A stretch of 64,000 nt of DNA, from contig JANYDK010000053.1 in NCBI GenBank assembly GCA_025363655.1, forward strand, positions 1-64,000, given 5' to 3'. Position numbers and translations under genes: made by a program. Under the pieces are notes generated by a model that saw only the letters and a program-made list of their open reading frames with translations, was not told where the DNA came from and did not search any database. Source of the stretch: Deltaproteobacteria bacterium (GTDB lineage: Bacteria > Myxococcota_A > Polyangia > Polyangiales > JADJMO01). Of the stretch, positions 17,748 through 26,679 are shown one piece after another. Every line of letters begins with the position of its first letter. Positions within the stretch are counted from its first letter, which is position 1.

Positions 17748-18292
17748 CGCAGCCTTCCTCTCGGGACTCGACCAACGAGCGTTTCAAGCGCGGCCTCTTC
17801 GTTGCGGCGCTGATTCCAATCGCGCTCTTCGGCTGCAAGAAGCTCAAGACCGGCGCGGCCGAGAAGTTCGCCGAGGATTACACCTGCCCCGCGGCGCGAA
17901 TCGAGGTCACTCCGCGTCCCGACCTCTCGCCGGCAGAGGTGCTCGGCGCCTCGAAGGCGAAGGCCGAGGAGCCGCCCGACGAGGTGAAGAACGACCCCGA
18001 GCGCTACGCGCTTTGGAAGGACGAACAGAGCAAAAAACAAGCAGCGGCCGACGGCAACTTCGCCAACTTCGAGGTCTTTCAGGTCAAGGGCTGCGACCAC
18101 GACGTGATCTACGCGTGCTGTCACGCCTCCCAGAGTAGCCCAGGGCACAGTGGTGGCACCGACGTCGTCCTCTGCCGGGAGAGTCAGGTCGCGAAGGAAG
18201 AGCAGGAGAGCGCGAAGAAGGAGAAGAAGGCGGAGGCGAAGGAGGAAAAGAAGAAGCTGAAGGACGAGCAGAAGAAGGCGAAGGAGAAGTAG
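17744..18292 (+). CDS. Lipoprotein with lysine-rich C-terminal coiled coil
   Basis: A 182-residue protein. A 14-residue charged leader precedes a hydrophobic core ending in the lipobox LFGC. A middle region with four cysteines (YTCPAAR, KGCDHD, YACCHAS) is followed by about 45 residues made almost wholly of Lys, Glu and Ala, which would form a charged helix or coiled coil (QVAKEEQESAKKEKK and on). No family is recognised. The tail could bind an acidic polymer or the cell wall; that is speculation. Confidence 0.7.
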   Translation: MTQPSSRDSTNERFKRGLFVAALIPIALFGCKKLKTGAAEKFAEDYTCPAARIEVTPRPDLSPAEVLGASKAKAEEPPDEVKNDPERYALWKDEQSKKQAAADGNFANFEVFQVKGCDHDVIYACCHASQSSPGHSGGTDVVLCRESQVAKEEQESAKKEKKAEAKEEKKKLKDEQKKAKEK

Positions 18293-18407
18293 AAGTAGAG
18301 CGCGAAGCCATCACGGTATGCGAATCAGTCGACGAGCGTCGCAGCGAACGCGTTCGGTAGATTCGACGCGTTTCGGTCGGGCACACGTCTCCGATACAGT
18401 CGATGCC

Positions 18408-19004
18408 ATGCGCGCCTCCCTCGTTTCCATGGCCGCGGGGACGCTTCTCGTCACGAGCGTGATCGCCTGCTCGAAGCCTCGCTCTTCGGGCGAGTCGGCC
18501 AAGCCCCTGCCGAGCTTGGAGATCTCGTCGTCCGTTTCGCCGGTCCCGTCAGTCCCGTCAGTCCCGTCAGTCCCCCCCTCCCCCGAGCCGACGTGGGCGA
18601 GCGGCACCAGCGAGTTCGAAGGCCTCCCTTTGTTCATGCGCGTGCGGACGACGATTGCGACAGTTCCCGATCCCGTTCGAACGACGAAGTTGACCGTGCG
18701 TTGGGACTACGGCGGTGGAGGCTTCGACGGGCTGCCACCGACCGAGGTCCTCGAGCCCCTCGACGCCTTCGAGGTTCGCCTCGTCGCCTCTCTCGAGAGG
18801 GATGGTGCTTCCATCGAGGTTGCGGTTGCGACGACCGGCGGCGCGCGGGAGTGGATTTTCTACACAACGGATATCGCGGAGTGTCAAAGGCGGTTTCAAG
18901 CCGAGTTCGGAAAGGATCCGCAGCGGTATCCGGTGAAGCTGACGACCGTGGAGGACCCAGGGTGGGCCGAGTACAAGGGGATTGTGGGGCGATTTGGGCG
19001 CTGA
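18408..19004 (+). CDS. DUF695-like lipoprotein
   Basis: A 198-residue lipoprotein (MRASLVSMAAGTLLVTSVIAC). The start was chosen at the ATG that gives a proper signal; the frame is open for 30 more codons upstream. After a Pro/Ser/Val repeat linker, residues about 75-198 resemble the DUF695 fold, especially EWIFYTTD and the end RYPVKLTTVEDPGWAEYKG. The domain's function is not established. The linker is built from a 9-base tandem repeat. Confidence 0.6.
   Translation: MRASLVSMAAGTLLVTSVIACSKPRSSGESAKPLPSLEISSSVSPVPSVPSVPSVPPSPEPTWASGTSEFEGLPLFMRVRTTIATVPDPVRTTKLTVRWDYGGGGFDGLPPTEVLEPLDAFEVRLVASLERDGASIEVAVATTGGAREWIFYTTDIAECQRRFQAEFGKDPQRYPVKLTTVEDPGWAEYKGIVGRFGR
18543..18574 (+). repeat. Tandem 9-base repeat (GTCCCGTCA x3.5)
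   Basis: Three perfect copies and a partial fourth, encoding Val-Pro-Ser repeats in the linker of the DUF695-like lipoprotein. Confidence 0.8.
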
Positions 19005-19318
19005 AGGGCGGAGCCTCGGCGGGCGGTGAGGAGCCATGAAGGTCACAGCCCGCGATCGCCGATGCGTGACGATTCGGTCCGAAAAGTTGGAGAGGGCGGC
19101 GCACCGGAGCCGATTGGGAGACATCCGGCAGCGGACCGGCCTGCGGGCTGTCCGCGTCGTGGCGAGACTGCGACAGCGTTAATCCGACCGTTAATCCACC
19201 GCCCCCTCGCTGACCGGTTGGCTCGAGCTGCCTAAGTTGTGCGCGCCTCGATGACGGCGCTCGACCACGGACTCGTCCGCGGCAGGCGCGCGATCGCTCG
19301 AGGAACGAGGAACGATCC
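19005..19318. other. Intergenic region without a convincing gene
   Basis: No reading frame here looks coding. The right half is relatively AT-rich for this genome and probably holds the promoter of the lipoprotein gene at 19319, including the direct repeat annotated separately. Confidence 0.5.
19178..19197 (+). promoter_or_regulatory. Direct repeat GTTAATCC, 12-base spacing
   Basis: Two identical GTTAATCC copies start 12 bases apart, about 120-140 bases before the lipoprotein start at 19319, in an otherwise GC-rich region. A tandem activator site is possible, but no matching regulator is in the window. Confidence 0.3.
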
Positions 19319-20107
19319 ATGACCCATACTCGCAACGCCCTCTTCTCGCACCGCGCCCCGGCCCACCTCTCCACCACGTCGCATCGACTGCTCGTCGCGG
19401 CGACGCTCACGTTGGCGCTCGCGGGCTGCACCTCGCGCTCGCACGACGGCAGTTCTTCGAGTGAGAAGACGAGCGGCGCTTCGAAGACCTCGAAGACCAA
19501 CGGCAAGACCGACAAGGCCGACAAGTCGAAAAAGGAGCCATCGCACGAGTCCGATCCGAGCCTCGACGACGAGGTCGACCTCGACGCCGGGACCTGGACC
19601 TTCCGTCTGTTCGGCGACGAGAAAGTCTACAAGCTGGTCGACAAGCGGCTCGACAAGTGCGGCTACAAGGGTGTTGCGCTGAAGTTCGCCGACAGCTCGG
19701 TCGTCTCGACGTCGCTCGGTTGCACCATCGACTCCGGCATGGGGGCGCCAGACGTGGACAAGCCGGGCGATGCGCCGGCCTCGCTCGGCGTTCATCTCGT
19801 CGACGGCGGCGCGACGGACGCGAAGGTGCGTGCGGCCGCCTGGAAGAAGGAGATTCGCACCGACATGGGCGACGAATTCATCAAGCTCCACGACGAGAAT
19901 GGCGCGTCGTTCATCGTCGAAGGCAAGGACATCACCGGCTCCAAGGGGTATTGGGGCATGGCGGTCGCTCTCGTCGACGGACGTCTCTACGAGTGTCGCT
20001 CGTCGCGTGGAGGCGCTCCAGACAAGATCGACAACGCACGCGCGGTGGTCAAGGTCTGCTCGACGCTTCACGCCACCAAAGGCGCCAAGGCCGACAAGAC
20101 CAACTGA
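19319..20107 (+). CDS. Lipoprotein of unknown function
   Basis: A 262-residue lipoprotein with a long charged leader (about 22 residues) and a perfect lipobox LAGC. A Ser/Lys/Thr-rich linker follows to about residue 85. The remaining 170 residues form a compact domain starting TWTFRLFGDEKVYKLVDKRL, with three or four cysteines (DKCGYKG, LGCTID, YECRSS, KVCSTL). No family recognised. GGAACGA purines precede the ATG. Confidence 0.7.
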   Translation: MTHTRNALFSHRAPAHLSTTSHRLLVAATLTLALAGCTSRSHDGSSSSEKTSGASKTSKTNGKTDKADKSKKEPSHESDPSLDDEVDLDAGTWTFRLFGDEKVYKLVDKRLDKCGYKGVALKFADSSVVSTSLGCTIDSGMGAPDVDKPGDAPASLGVHLVDGGATDAKVRAAAWKKEIRTDMGDEFIKLHDENGASFIVEGKDITGSKGYWGMAVALVDGRLYECRSSRGGAPDKIDNARAVVKVCSTLHATKGAKADKTN

Positions 20108-20135
20108 CGGGCTCGTCTGCTGTTGGTCTCACGGC

Positions 20136-20864
20136 TCACGGCTTCACGGGTGAACAAGCCTCGAACGCGTCATTCAGCCCATAAGGCACCGACGTCGCCT
20201 TCACGCCGTCGTGACGAAACCCTTGCGAGTGCCCCTCGCCCTCGTGAATCAGATTGTCCGCCACCATGTACGCAGTATTCACGTAATACCGATTCATGTG
20301 CACCGTGCCCGGCTCTTTCTCGTAGCCAATCGTGCGCGAGACGTGATTCTCGTACCAAGTGCCCAAATACATGTCGACGTCGACGGTGATCGGCCCCGAG
20401 CACAATTTGTCGTAGATCTGCGCCTGGGAAAGGCCACTGGTCTCCGTCCAACTCGCCGAGAGGACGAAGTCGCGAAAGCACGAGGTCTTCATCGTGTCGT
20501 TCGCCAGCTTGACGCCATCGGCGATCATCGTCGGCTCGGTCGATTCGGCGCCGGTGATCTTTCCAACGATGAGAACCGGATAGCCTCCGCCCGTCGTCGG
20601 AGCGTCGGCGGGCGCCGCGGTATCGGTCGACGTCCGCGTGTCGACGTTCGCGTCCTCGACGTGCACGGCCGTGTCGCTCGCCGCATCAGATGCTTCGGGC
20701 GATGCGTCGGAGCCCGCGTCGTTCGTCGGCGTCAGGGTGTCGACTGCTGCATCGCCGTGGCCGTCGTCGACGAAGGCATCCTCCGTCACACCGACGCAGG
20801 CGGAGAGGAAGAGCGCGGAGGTTGCCGAGACCAGCACGCCACGAGCGATCGAGCGGAAAAGCAT
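20136..20864 (-). CDS. Lipoprotein with His-rich metal-site-like motif
   Basis: A 242-residue lipoprotein (start MLFRSIARGV, lipobox LSAC). After an Asp/Ala/Thr linker to about residue 90, the domain includes IHEGEGHSQGFRHDG, which recalls zinc-peptidase HExxH sites. The spacing here is H-E-x-x-x-H, so the classic motif is not met. Upstream YENHVSRTIGY and VHMNRYYVN are consistent with a peptidase-like or metal-binding fold. Activity is not claimed. It lies 123 bases downstream of the HEAT-like gene on the same strand. Confidence 0.65.
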   Translation of the reverse strand: MLFRSIARGVLVSATSALFLSACVGVTEDAFVDDGHGDAAVDTLTPTNDAGSDASPEASDAASDTAVHVEDANVDTRTSTDTAAPADAPTTGGGYPVLIVGKITGAESTEPTMIADGVKLANDTMKTSCFRDFVLSASWTETSGLSQAQIYDKLCSGPITVDVDMYLGTWYENHVSRTIGYEKEPGTVHMNRYYVNTAYMVADNLIHEGEGHSQGFRHDGVKATSVPYGLNDAFEACSPVKP

Positions 20865-20987
20865 GTGGCCGCGCGCAAGCGAGCCGTGTGCCATCGTTGC
20901 GATCGCGCAAGACCCAGGCTTTCGCGAGGGCGCGGGCGTCATGCAGGGCGCCGAGACGTCACATCCGCGAGACGCTTCATGGCGGCC

Positions 20988-22946
20988 TCAGAAGTGTATC
21001 AGCCCCTTGGTCCACTCCGCCGGAACGGCCCTGGTTCCCCCCGCAAATCCCGCCGACCACAAGCTCCTTCGCAAATAGCCAATCAGCGTCTCCTCGGTCA
21101 ATCCCAACAACGGCGGATCCGCCACCGGCCGATCGACGACCACATACAGCACGCGCTCGGTCGCAGACCGCGAGCTCGGATCATGCCCCAGACGCAACGC
21201 CTCCGGTGCGCGCAGCAGCGCGGGAAAGGCTCTCTTCGCATACCCCTTGGGGGTCTTCCCGGGAAGGAAGGTCAAGAGGGAGAGCGGCTCGCCATCGCTC
21301 AATGGCGTCGACCGGTTCAACGTTGGCCACGCGATCGTCGGCCTGAAGTCGACGGCGCCGACAAGCAAGTAAAGGGCGCGCAGCGTGGCTGGCAACTTCA
21401 GGCCGCGGTCGAGCTCGTAGCGGTCGAGGTCGCCGAGGAGCTTGGGTTTGGGCGATTGCAGCGCCTTGCTCTTCACTTCCACGGGGACCTTGGATTTGCG
21501 CAGCACGGTCAGTAGCGTCTCTACGTTCTTGCGCACACGGCGCATCGCCTCCTCGGCCACGGCACGCACCTCGTCGGCGATGGCCGGGTCGGCGGCGTTC
21601 ACGCCGAGCGCGCGCAGGTCGTCCCAAACCTCGTCGTGCTTGCCGGCGAGATAGCGTGCGAGGTAATCGACGCGCTTGGGGACGGCGGCCGCGGGGATGA
21701 CGCGCGCTCGTGCGGCCACCAGTGCCTCCTCGATTGCTGCCTTTTTCAGGCCCGGTTCGGCGTTCTCGAGCAGGCTTTCGGCAATCGCTCCAAGGCGCGG
21801 ATGCGAGGCCAGTCCCACCAAGAGCGCCACCCAACGTGGGTCGTGGGTGAGCACCGGATTCGCTGCGTGGCGCGGGTCGGCGAGGTGTGTGACGGCATGG
21901 CCGCGACCGAGGAACTGCCCGTGCAACGACGACAAGATCTCGCGCGAGAGCACCGCACCGAAGCCGGTCGAGAGCGCTTCGGCGGTGAAGAACGGGGCGA
22001 AGAGCTCGAACGGATCGTCGGTCTCGAGCGCGAGCAGCGTGCGCGCCGCCCTCCGCAGGTTCGCCGCCGAGTGCTCCGCGTCCCAAGGAAAGCGCTTCTC
22101 TGTCACCGCGCGTCGCATCGAGGAGACGATTGCCTCGCGCGCGGCCACGCCTCCGATCGCGACGAGCGCGACCCATAGATGGTCGGAGGCGGCGGTCGTC
22201 CGCAGCGCCATGAGCGCAATCAGGTAGGCGGCCGGCGTGTATCGGAGCACCCCGAGCCGTTCGACGAGGAACGCTTCCGTCTTGGTGTGGGCGCCGGGGA
22301 GCGTTTGCAGCGTTTCGAGCACGCGGATGCAGGTCATCGGATCGGCGAGCTCGGGCCTCGTCCGAAATTTGTCTACGTCGATGTGCATGACGTCGCCATC
22401 GATGACGATCTCGAGGAATTCGTCGAGGGGCAGCGTGTGCGCTGAACGGAAGAGAGCGTCGCGCCCGGCTTCTTGCGCCTTGCCGTCGAGCTCGTCGAGG
22501 CCCGACTGCAGTCGATGAAAGTGCACCGAGGTTTTCATGATGTCGGCCGCGTCCCTCTGGGGCTCGTACGCGTGCGCGACGACGTAGATGATCGTGCCGA
22601 GCTCGAAGTCGAGCACGCGACCTTTGCGGTCCGCGAAGAACTCGACGATGGCGTCGAGCGTGAGGGTGGGGTCCGCGAGCCGGATCGACTCGATGAGGTA
22701 GTCGGGAGCCACCGCGCGCGCGGTGATCGGGATCGACGGCGCGTTCGTGCCGGTGAAGTGGCGGGGCACGAGCGACTCGACGATCGCGGCGCCTGCCTGC
22801 CGGAGATACGAAAGGCGCGCTGCATGTGCCTTGTTTCGCAGCGCGCGGACGAGCTCACGGGCGAGCGGTGCCACCAGCTCCGGCTCGGCGATCGCGCGCG
22901 CGAGGAGCGCCTGAGATTGTTCGAGCGCATCTTCGGGAGCCGTCAT
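20988..22946 (-). CDS. Large HEAT-like helical protein with SMI1/KNR4-like C terminus
   Basis: A 652-residue protein with no signal peptide. The start chosen is MTAPEDALEQ; an upstream in-frame ATG at 23006 is possible. Most of it is repeated Ala/Leu-rich helical pairs such as LWVALVAIGGVAAREAIVSS and PRWVALLVGLASHPRLGAI, like HEAT repeats. From about residue 515 it reads LDRYELDRGLKLPATLRALY followed by LSLLTFLPG, reminiscent of the SMI1/KNR4 (SUKH) fold, a family common among toxin-immunity proteins. No toxin gene is adjacent. The domain call is from pattern only. Confidence 0.65.
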   Translation of the reverse strand: MTAPEDALEQSQALLARAIAEPELVAPLARELVRALRNKAHAARLSYLRQAGAAIVESLVPRHFTGTNAPSIPITARAVAPDYLIESIRLADPTLTLDAIVEFFADRKGRVLDFELGTIIYVVAHAYEPQRDAADIMKTSVHFHRLQSGLDELDGKAQEAGRDALFRSAHTLPLDEFLEIVIDGDVMHIDVDKFRTRPELADPMTCIRVLETLQTLPGAHTKTEAFLVERLGVLRYTPAAYLIALMALRTTAASDHLWVALVAIGGVAAREAIVSSMRRAVTEKRFPWDAEHSAANLRRAARTLLALETDDPFELFAPFFTAEALSTGFGAVLSREILSSLHGQFLGRGHAVTHLADPRHAANPVLTHDPRWVALLVGLASHPRLGAIAESLLENAEPGLKKAAIEEALVAARARVIPAAAVPKRVDYLARYLAGKHDEVWDDLRALGVNAADPAIADEVRAVAEEAMRRVRKNVETLLTVLRKSKVPVEVKSKALQSPKPKLLGDLDRYELDRGLKLPATLRALYLLVGAVDFRPTIAWPTLNRSTPLSDGEPLSLLTFLPGKTPKGYAKRAFPALLRAPEALRLGHDPSSRSATERVLYVVVDRPVADPPLLGLTEETLIGYLRRSLWSAGFAGGTRAVPAEWTKGLIHF

Positions 22947-23081
22947 GTGCGCAGTCTGCCTCAGCGGGGCCAAGCATCGAAGGCGCCCGCTGGTGATCGG
23001 CATCATCAGGCGGGCGCTTTCCTCCTCGCTCCTTCGGGCGCACCAGTTGCCGGCGCATGGGCCGTCGGCGACGCTGCGGTG

Positions 23082-24251
23082 ATGGTTCGATATCTCAAGC
23101 CGACGACGACGCTCTTCGCTTGCGCGCTCGCGCTCGCTGCGTCAGGCGTTGGGTGTGGCGGCAAGACCGAAGCGACCGACGACGGTGGCGTTCCGAACGA
23201 TGGCGGCCCCGGCGATCCCATCGACACCAGCGTTCCCTTCGATAGCGCCGGCGTTTTCGACACCAACGTCCTCGACACCCACATTCCCGTCGACACCAGC
23301 GTCCCCGTCGACAGTCGGCTACCGATCGACCCAGGCGACGGTGGCGTTTCCTGCAGCGGAGACTGCCTGCGCACCGTCGACCCGCTCCATCCACCGGCCC
23401 GCTGCCCGCCCGATTCGACCTTGCCGGCGTGCAAGTCGACCGTCGAGGTCTCGACCTGTCCGACCGACACCGCGTGCATGGCGGTGACCAAGCAGAGCGG
23501 CGACGTCCTCTCGATGCGCATCAGCCGCCTACGTCTCTGGGCGCCCGACGCGCTGCTCTCGCTCTCGCCCCTCGCCATCGATCCGCCCGTCGCCGCTCAG
23601 TGCCAGAACAAGGGCGGCGAGTCGCTCAACTGGCTACTGCAAATCGACAATGCCAAACACACGCTCCGCACCGGCGGCGCGCGGCCGAGCGCCGATCACA
23701 AGACCTGGTCGTTCTCCGCCGACACCGTCGCGCCGAGCGCGATTTGCCCTGGAGTCGTCGGTCCGAGTACGCCCATCGATTTGCGATCGGTGACGACCGC
23801 GCTCGGACCTGGCGCGTGCGGCACCTCGGCTGCGACCATCGACGCGCTCAACATCCCGGTCTTCGAGTCGCCGACCGGGGTGGGATTCGTCCTTCCGATG
23901 CGCGAGGTGAAGTTCTCCAACTTCGAGGTCTCGGCCGACAACAACTGCATCGGGTAGTTCGACAAGAAATTGTGGTGCGACGGCGACTCGCTCGGTTGGA
24001 CGACGGGCGGCGTCGTCATCGGGAAAATCTCGGTCGAAGACTCTGATCACGTCCCCGTCAGGTCGGCTGGCTGCCAGTCGCTATGTGCCATTCTCGCCAA
24101 CGATGCGAGCAAGGTCTCGGGCAAGGTCTGCAGACGCGATGCGTCGGGGAAAATCGTCTCCGGCGTCGGCAACACTGCACTCGCGTCGGGCGCTCCGGCC
24201 TTCACGATCTCGATGGCCTTCGCGGCCTACGGAATCACCATCGCGCCGTAA
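23082..24251 (+). pseudogene. Lipoprotein gene interrupted by an in-frame TAG
   Basis: The frame begins MVRYLKPTTTLFACALALAA and has a lipobox-like GVGC, then an Asp/Pro/Val linker with DTSVP repeats. It runs to SADNNCIG, where codon 292 is TAG (23955-23957). Directly after it the same frame continues for 97 more codons as FDKKLWCDGDSLGWTTGG to YGITIAP and a TAA. The downstream part has the same codon bias and sensible residues, so the gene was evidently about 389 codons long. A single base change would restore it (Gln, Tyr, Glu, Lys, Trp, Ser or Leu). It may be a recent nonsense mutation, a sequencing error or readthrough. Function unknown. Confidence 0.75.
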
Positions 24252-24268
24252 TCGCCTCTCGTCGACGA

Positions 24269-24916
24269 TTACGGTTGGCAGGCGTACCCGACGCTGGAGC
24301 TGCCGACGACGTAGGCGTTGTCGGCTCCGGCGCCGACCGCGCCACCGATGAAGAGGACGCCGGCCTGCGCGAAGAAGTGCCCAGAGCATTCCGCGCTCCC
24401 GAGATCGAGGATGGTGCCTTTGAACGTGGCGCCGTTGCCGCACGTGTACGTCATCGCGCCGTTGGTCTTGTCACCTTGGTAGGAGACCTTGACGCCATCG
24501 GGCCCGGTCATCTCCATCACTTGCGGCGAGCCTTCGAGGCCCATGACCACCTGACCGCAGTTTTTTGCGCCGTTCCGCAGAGTGAACGAGCGATGACGCT
24601 TGTCGGTCGAGACCGTGGTGTCGACGACGGCGTCGAACTCGACGCTCTTCCCGCTCGGGTATTGGCAGGAGAGCTTGTTGCTGCTGAAGGTGCCGACCTC
24701 CTTCTCGCCCCCGGCGTCGGAGTTCGTGCCGAGGCACTCGTCGATCGCGTGAAACGTCGTGATCCAGCAGTTTTTCGCATCGGCGAAGAAGGTGCACACT
24801 TTGCCGCCGGCGTCCGACGACGAAGAAGAAGAAGAACAACCAGCGCCGGCGGTGGCAACGAGGCCAGCGAGGACCCCGAGCGTGACGACGGCGGCCTTGG
24901 TGAAGCGTGTAGCCAT
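24269..24916 (-). CDS. Lipoprotein with poly-Ser linker
   Basis: A 215-residue lipoprotein (signal ending ATAGAGC, then eight serines broken once). The domain has seven or more cysteines (VCTFFADAKNCW, ECLG, LSCQYP, NCGQV, YTCGNG, ECSGHF, YACQP), suggesting disulfides outside the cytoplasm. No family recognised. It converges with the interrupted gene (17 bases) and is divergent from the propeller lipoprotein. Confidence 0.7.
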   Translation of the reverse strand: MATRFTKAAVVTLGVLAGLVATAGAGCSSSSSSSDAGGKVCTFFADAKNCWITTFHAIDECLGTNSDAGGEKEVGTFSSNKLSCQYPSGKSVEFDAVVDTTVSTDKRHRSFTLRNGAKNCGQVVMGLEGSPQVMEMTGPDGVKVSYQGDKTNGAMTYTCGNGATFKGTILDLGSAECSGHFFAQAGVLFIGGAVGAGADNAYVVGSSSVGYACQP

Positions 24917-25017
24917 GCAGGCGCGACGGCCGAGCAGGCTGGAGATTCAAAATATCGGCCCGCTTGCTGCGCAAGCTCAGGAACACCCGGTGCCCTTCGT
25001 GGGTAAGCACCAGGACC

Positions 25018-26142
25018 ATGACCTTCCCCTTCGCCAAGGCCGCGCTCATCCTCGCGACGGCGTCGCTCGTCTCTGCGTGCGGCTCGAAGGCGAGCGAGTC
25101 GGAAGGCGCCAAGCCCGACTACACCACGTGCCCTGCCAACGCTCTCACGCCCAAGCGACTTGGGTCCTTCGGGCGGTCCCAACGCAATCTCGTCACGAAC
25201 GGGAGCGCCGTGTTCTTCACGACCGAACTGACCAATCCGCCGGACGGTATGTACGATGTCATCGCCAGCGTCCCCGTCGGCGGCGGTCGGTCGGACTTTC
25301 TCTATCGCTCGGCAGACGTCACGCTCGACACCGAGCCGTTGGTGCTCGATGGCGATACGCTCTACTTCGCGACCGCTTCGGTAGGCTTGGCCAGTTTGCC
25401 TACCGCGGGCGGCGCGCCGACGGCGCTGCTGAAGGGGCGGTTCTACGGCAGCTACGATGTCGACGCCGACTCGATTTACACCTCGTCGCAGGTCGAGAAC
25501 AAGGTCGAACGGACGCTCAAATCAGGCGGCCCGACCACTACCCTTTGGACGGCTTCCGTGGGCGCGCTGATCGAAGACGTTCGAGTCGACGGCGACAACC
25601 TCTACGTCGAGGTCTCCGAGTCCCACCCCAGTCTCTACAGACTGCCCAAGACCGGCGGCACCGCGACGTTGATCAGTACGCTGCCGAGCGGGCTCTTCGA
25701 GAGTCCGACGGCACGTGAGCACGAGCTCTGGGTCGGCTCGAAAGTGGCGCCGGAAGGACCCATGGTCTGCCCGGACGGCGGCGGCTCGGACGGAGGCGTC
25801 GACGGCGGCGGGGGAACGCTCGTCGGCGGGACCTGCGCGAGCGGCAGCTCGCCAGCGCAGAATTGGTACCTGACGGTTTACGCCGGAACCCTCGACGGCG
25901 CCCCGCGCGTGATCGTCAAAGAGCTCTTCCCGAGCTACTTTTCGTTGAGCAACAGGACTGCCCTCGCGATTCGCGACGGCGTCGTTTACTACGGCACCTC
26001 GAGCGGGCTGAAGAAGGTGCCGTACGCCGGTGGCACGCCGGAGACGGTGATCAGCACGGATGATGGCGTCGAGGCTGTGACGTTTGCAGACGCGAAAGCC
26101 TATATGCTTTCGGGCGGCTGCTTGTACGCGGCAGCGAAGTAG
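25018..26142 (+). CDS. Beta-propeller lipoprotein
   Basis: A 374-residue lipoprotein (MTFPFAKAALILATASLVSAC, lipobox VSAC). The open frame starts 18 codons earlier, but this ATG gives the proper signal. The body repeats a blade pattern of the type DGDxLYFA...LPTxGG: DGDTLYFATAS, DADSIYTSSQ, DGDNLYVEVS and RDGVVYYGTS, with SLPTAGGAPTAL and RLPKTGGTATLI between. This is the DUF5050/YVTN style of propeller. A Gly/Asp-rich loop near residues 255-270 interrupts it. Ligand unknown. Confidence 0.75.
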   Translation: MTFPFAKAALILATASLVSACGSKASESEGAKPDYTTCPANALTPKRLGSFGRSQRNLVTNGSAVFFTTELTNPPDGMYDVIASVPVGGGRSDFLYRSADVTLDTEPLVLDGDTLYFATASVGLASLPTAGGAPTALLKGRFYGSYDVDADSIYTSSQVENKVERTLKSGGPTTTLWTASVGALIEDVRVDGDNLYVEVSESHPSLYRLPKTGGTATLISTLPSGLFESPTAREHELWVGSKVAPEGPMVCPDGGGSDGGVDGGGGTLVGGTCASGSSPAQNWYLTVYAGTLDGAPRVIVKELFPSYFSLSNRTALAIRDGVVYYGTSSGLKKVPYAGGTPETVISTDDGVEAVTFADAKAYMLSGGCLYAAAK

Positions 26143-26178
26143 TCGGGGGAGCCCGCCTCGCGATCGTCACCTGGCAGG

Positions 26179-26679
26179 TCACGACGCGTCGAGCAGGAGG
26201 CGAATCGTCGGAAGAGCCTCCTCGGCGACGTGACCGATCGGCGTGATGCGCACGTCGTCGGGTGTTGGGTCGTCGACGGTGAGCGAAAACCAGGCGCGCT
26301 CTGGGTGTTGTCTGAGCGCCTCGTCGACGTCGGCCTCGTCGCGCGCTTCGACGAGTGTCGTCTCGACGGGCTCGATCTTGGGCGCGTACAATCGTCGCGT
26401 GCTCACCTGCGCGAGCGCGTGTGCGCACGCGCGTGCGCACCGGAGCTGCGGGCCGAAGGGGGCGACGAGCTCGTCGAAGTACGGGTCGCAGAGCTCGAGC
26501 GCGACTGCGTGCCAGCTATCGAGGCGTGTCGTGCAACCTTCAACCGGGCTGCATGCAACTCCGCCTGGAGTGCCACGCCTGCATGCAACGCAGTGGCGCA
26601 ACGCGCAACGCGGGCGAGTGGTCTCCTCGCGCTCAAACCGCCCATTTATCTGCAGTATTCGCCTGCGAGCCGGTGGCAT
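26179..26679 (-). CDS. Hypothetical protein, start uncertain
   Basis: The C-terminal 110 residues look like a real protein (ALELCDPYFDELVAPFGPQL, then VETTLVEARDEADVDEALRQ, WFSLTVDDPTPDDVRI). The N-terminal 50 codons, up to an ATG that overlaps the start of the plus-strand gene at 26678, are Cys/Arg-rich and unconvincing. A palindromic GC stretch at 26421-26440 encodes CARACAHA within it. The true start may be inside. No family recognised. Confidence 0.4.
   Translation of the reverse strand: MPPARRRILQINGRFEREETTRPRCALRHCVACRRGTPGGVACSPVEGCTTRLDSWHAVALELCDPYFDELVAPFGPQLRCARACAHALAQVSTRRLYAPKIEPVETTLVEARDEADVDEALRQHPERAWFSLTVDDPTPDDVRITPIGHVAEEALPTIRLLLDAS
26421..26440. repeat. Perfect 20-base palindrome, alternating purine-pyrimidine
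   Basis: GTGCGCACGC followed by its exact reverse complement GCGTGCGCAC. The whole stretch alternates purine and pyrimidine, and could form a cruciform or Z-DNA. It lies about 240 bases upstream of the two-gene operon at 26678. Confidence 0.6.
26531..26609 (+). repeat. Clustered TGCAAC/GCATGCAAC repeats
   Basis: GCATGCAAC occurs at 26551 and again exactly 30 bases later at 26581. Related GTGCAACC and two GCGCAACG words flank them. The cluster sits 70-150 bases before the start at 26678 and could be a repeated regulator site, although part of it lies in the doubtful antisense gene. Confidence 0.35.

Noticed and set aside
18543-18574. Short direct repeats considered as a CRISPR array
   Set aside because: The units are 9 bases with no spacers and lie in a coding linker. 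No CRISPR array or cas gene is seen in the window.
20190-20240. HEGEGH in the lipoprotein at 20136 considered as an HExxH zinc peptidase
   Set aside because: The second His is one residue too far for HExxH, so I describe it only as metal-site-like.
26243-26677. N-terminal extension of the gene at 26678
   Set aside because: The extra 145 codons are Ser/Arg/Cys-rich with no fold and cover the palindrome and repeat cluster.
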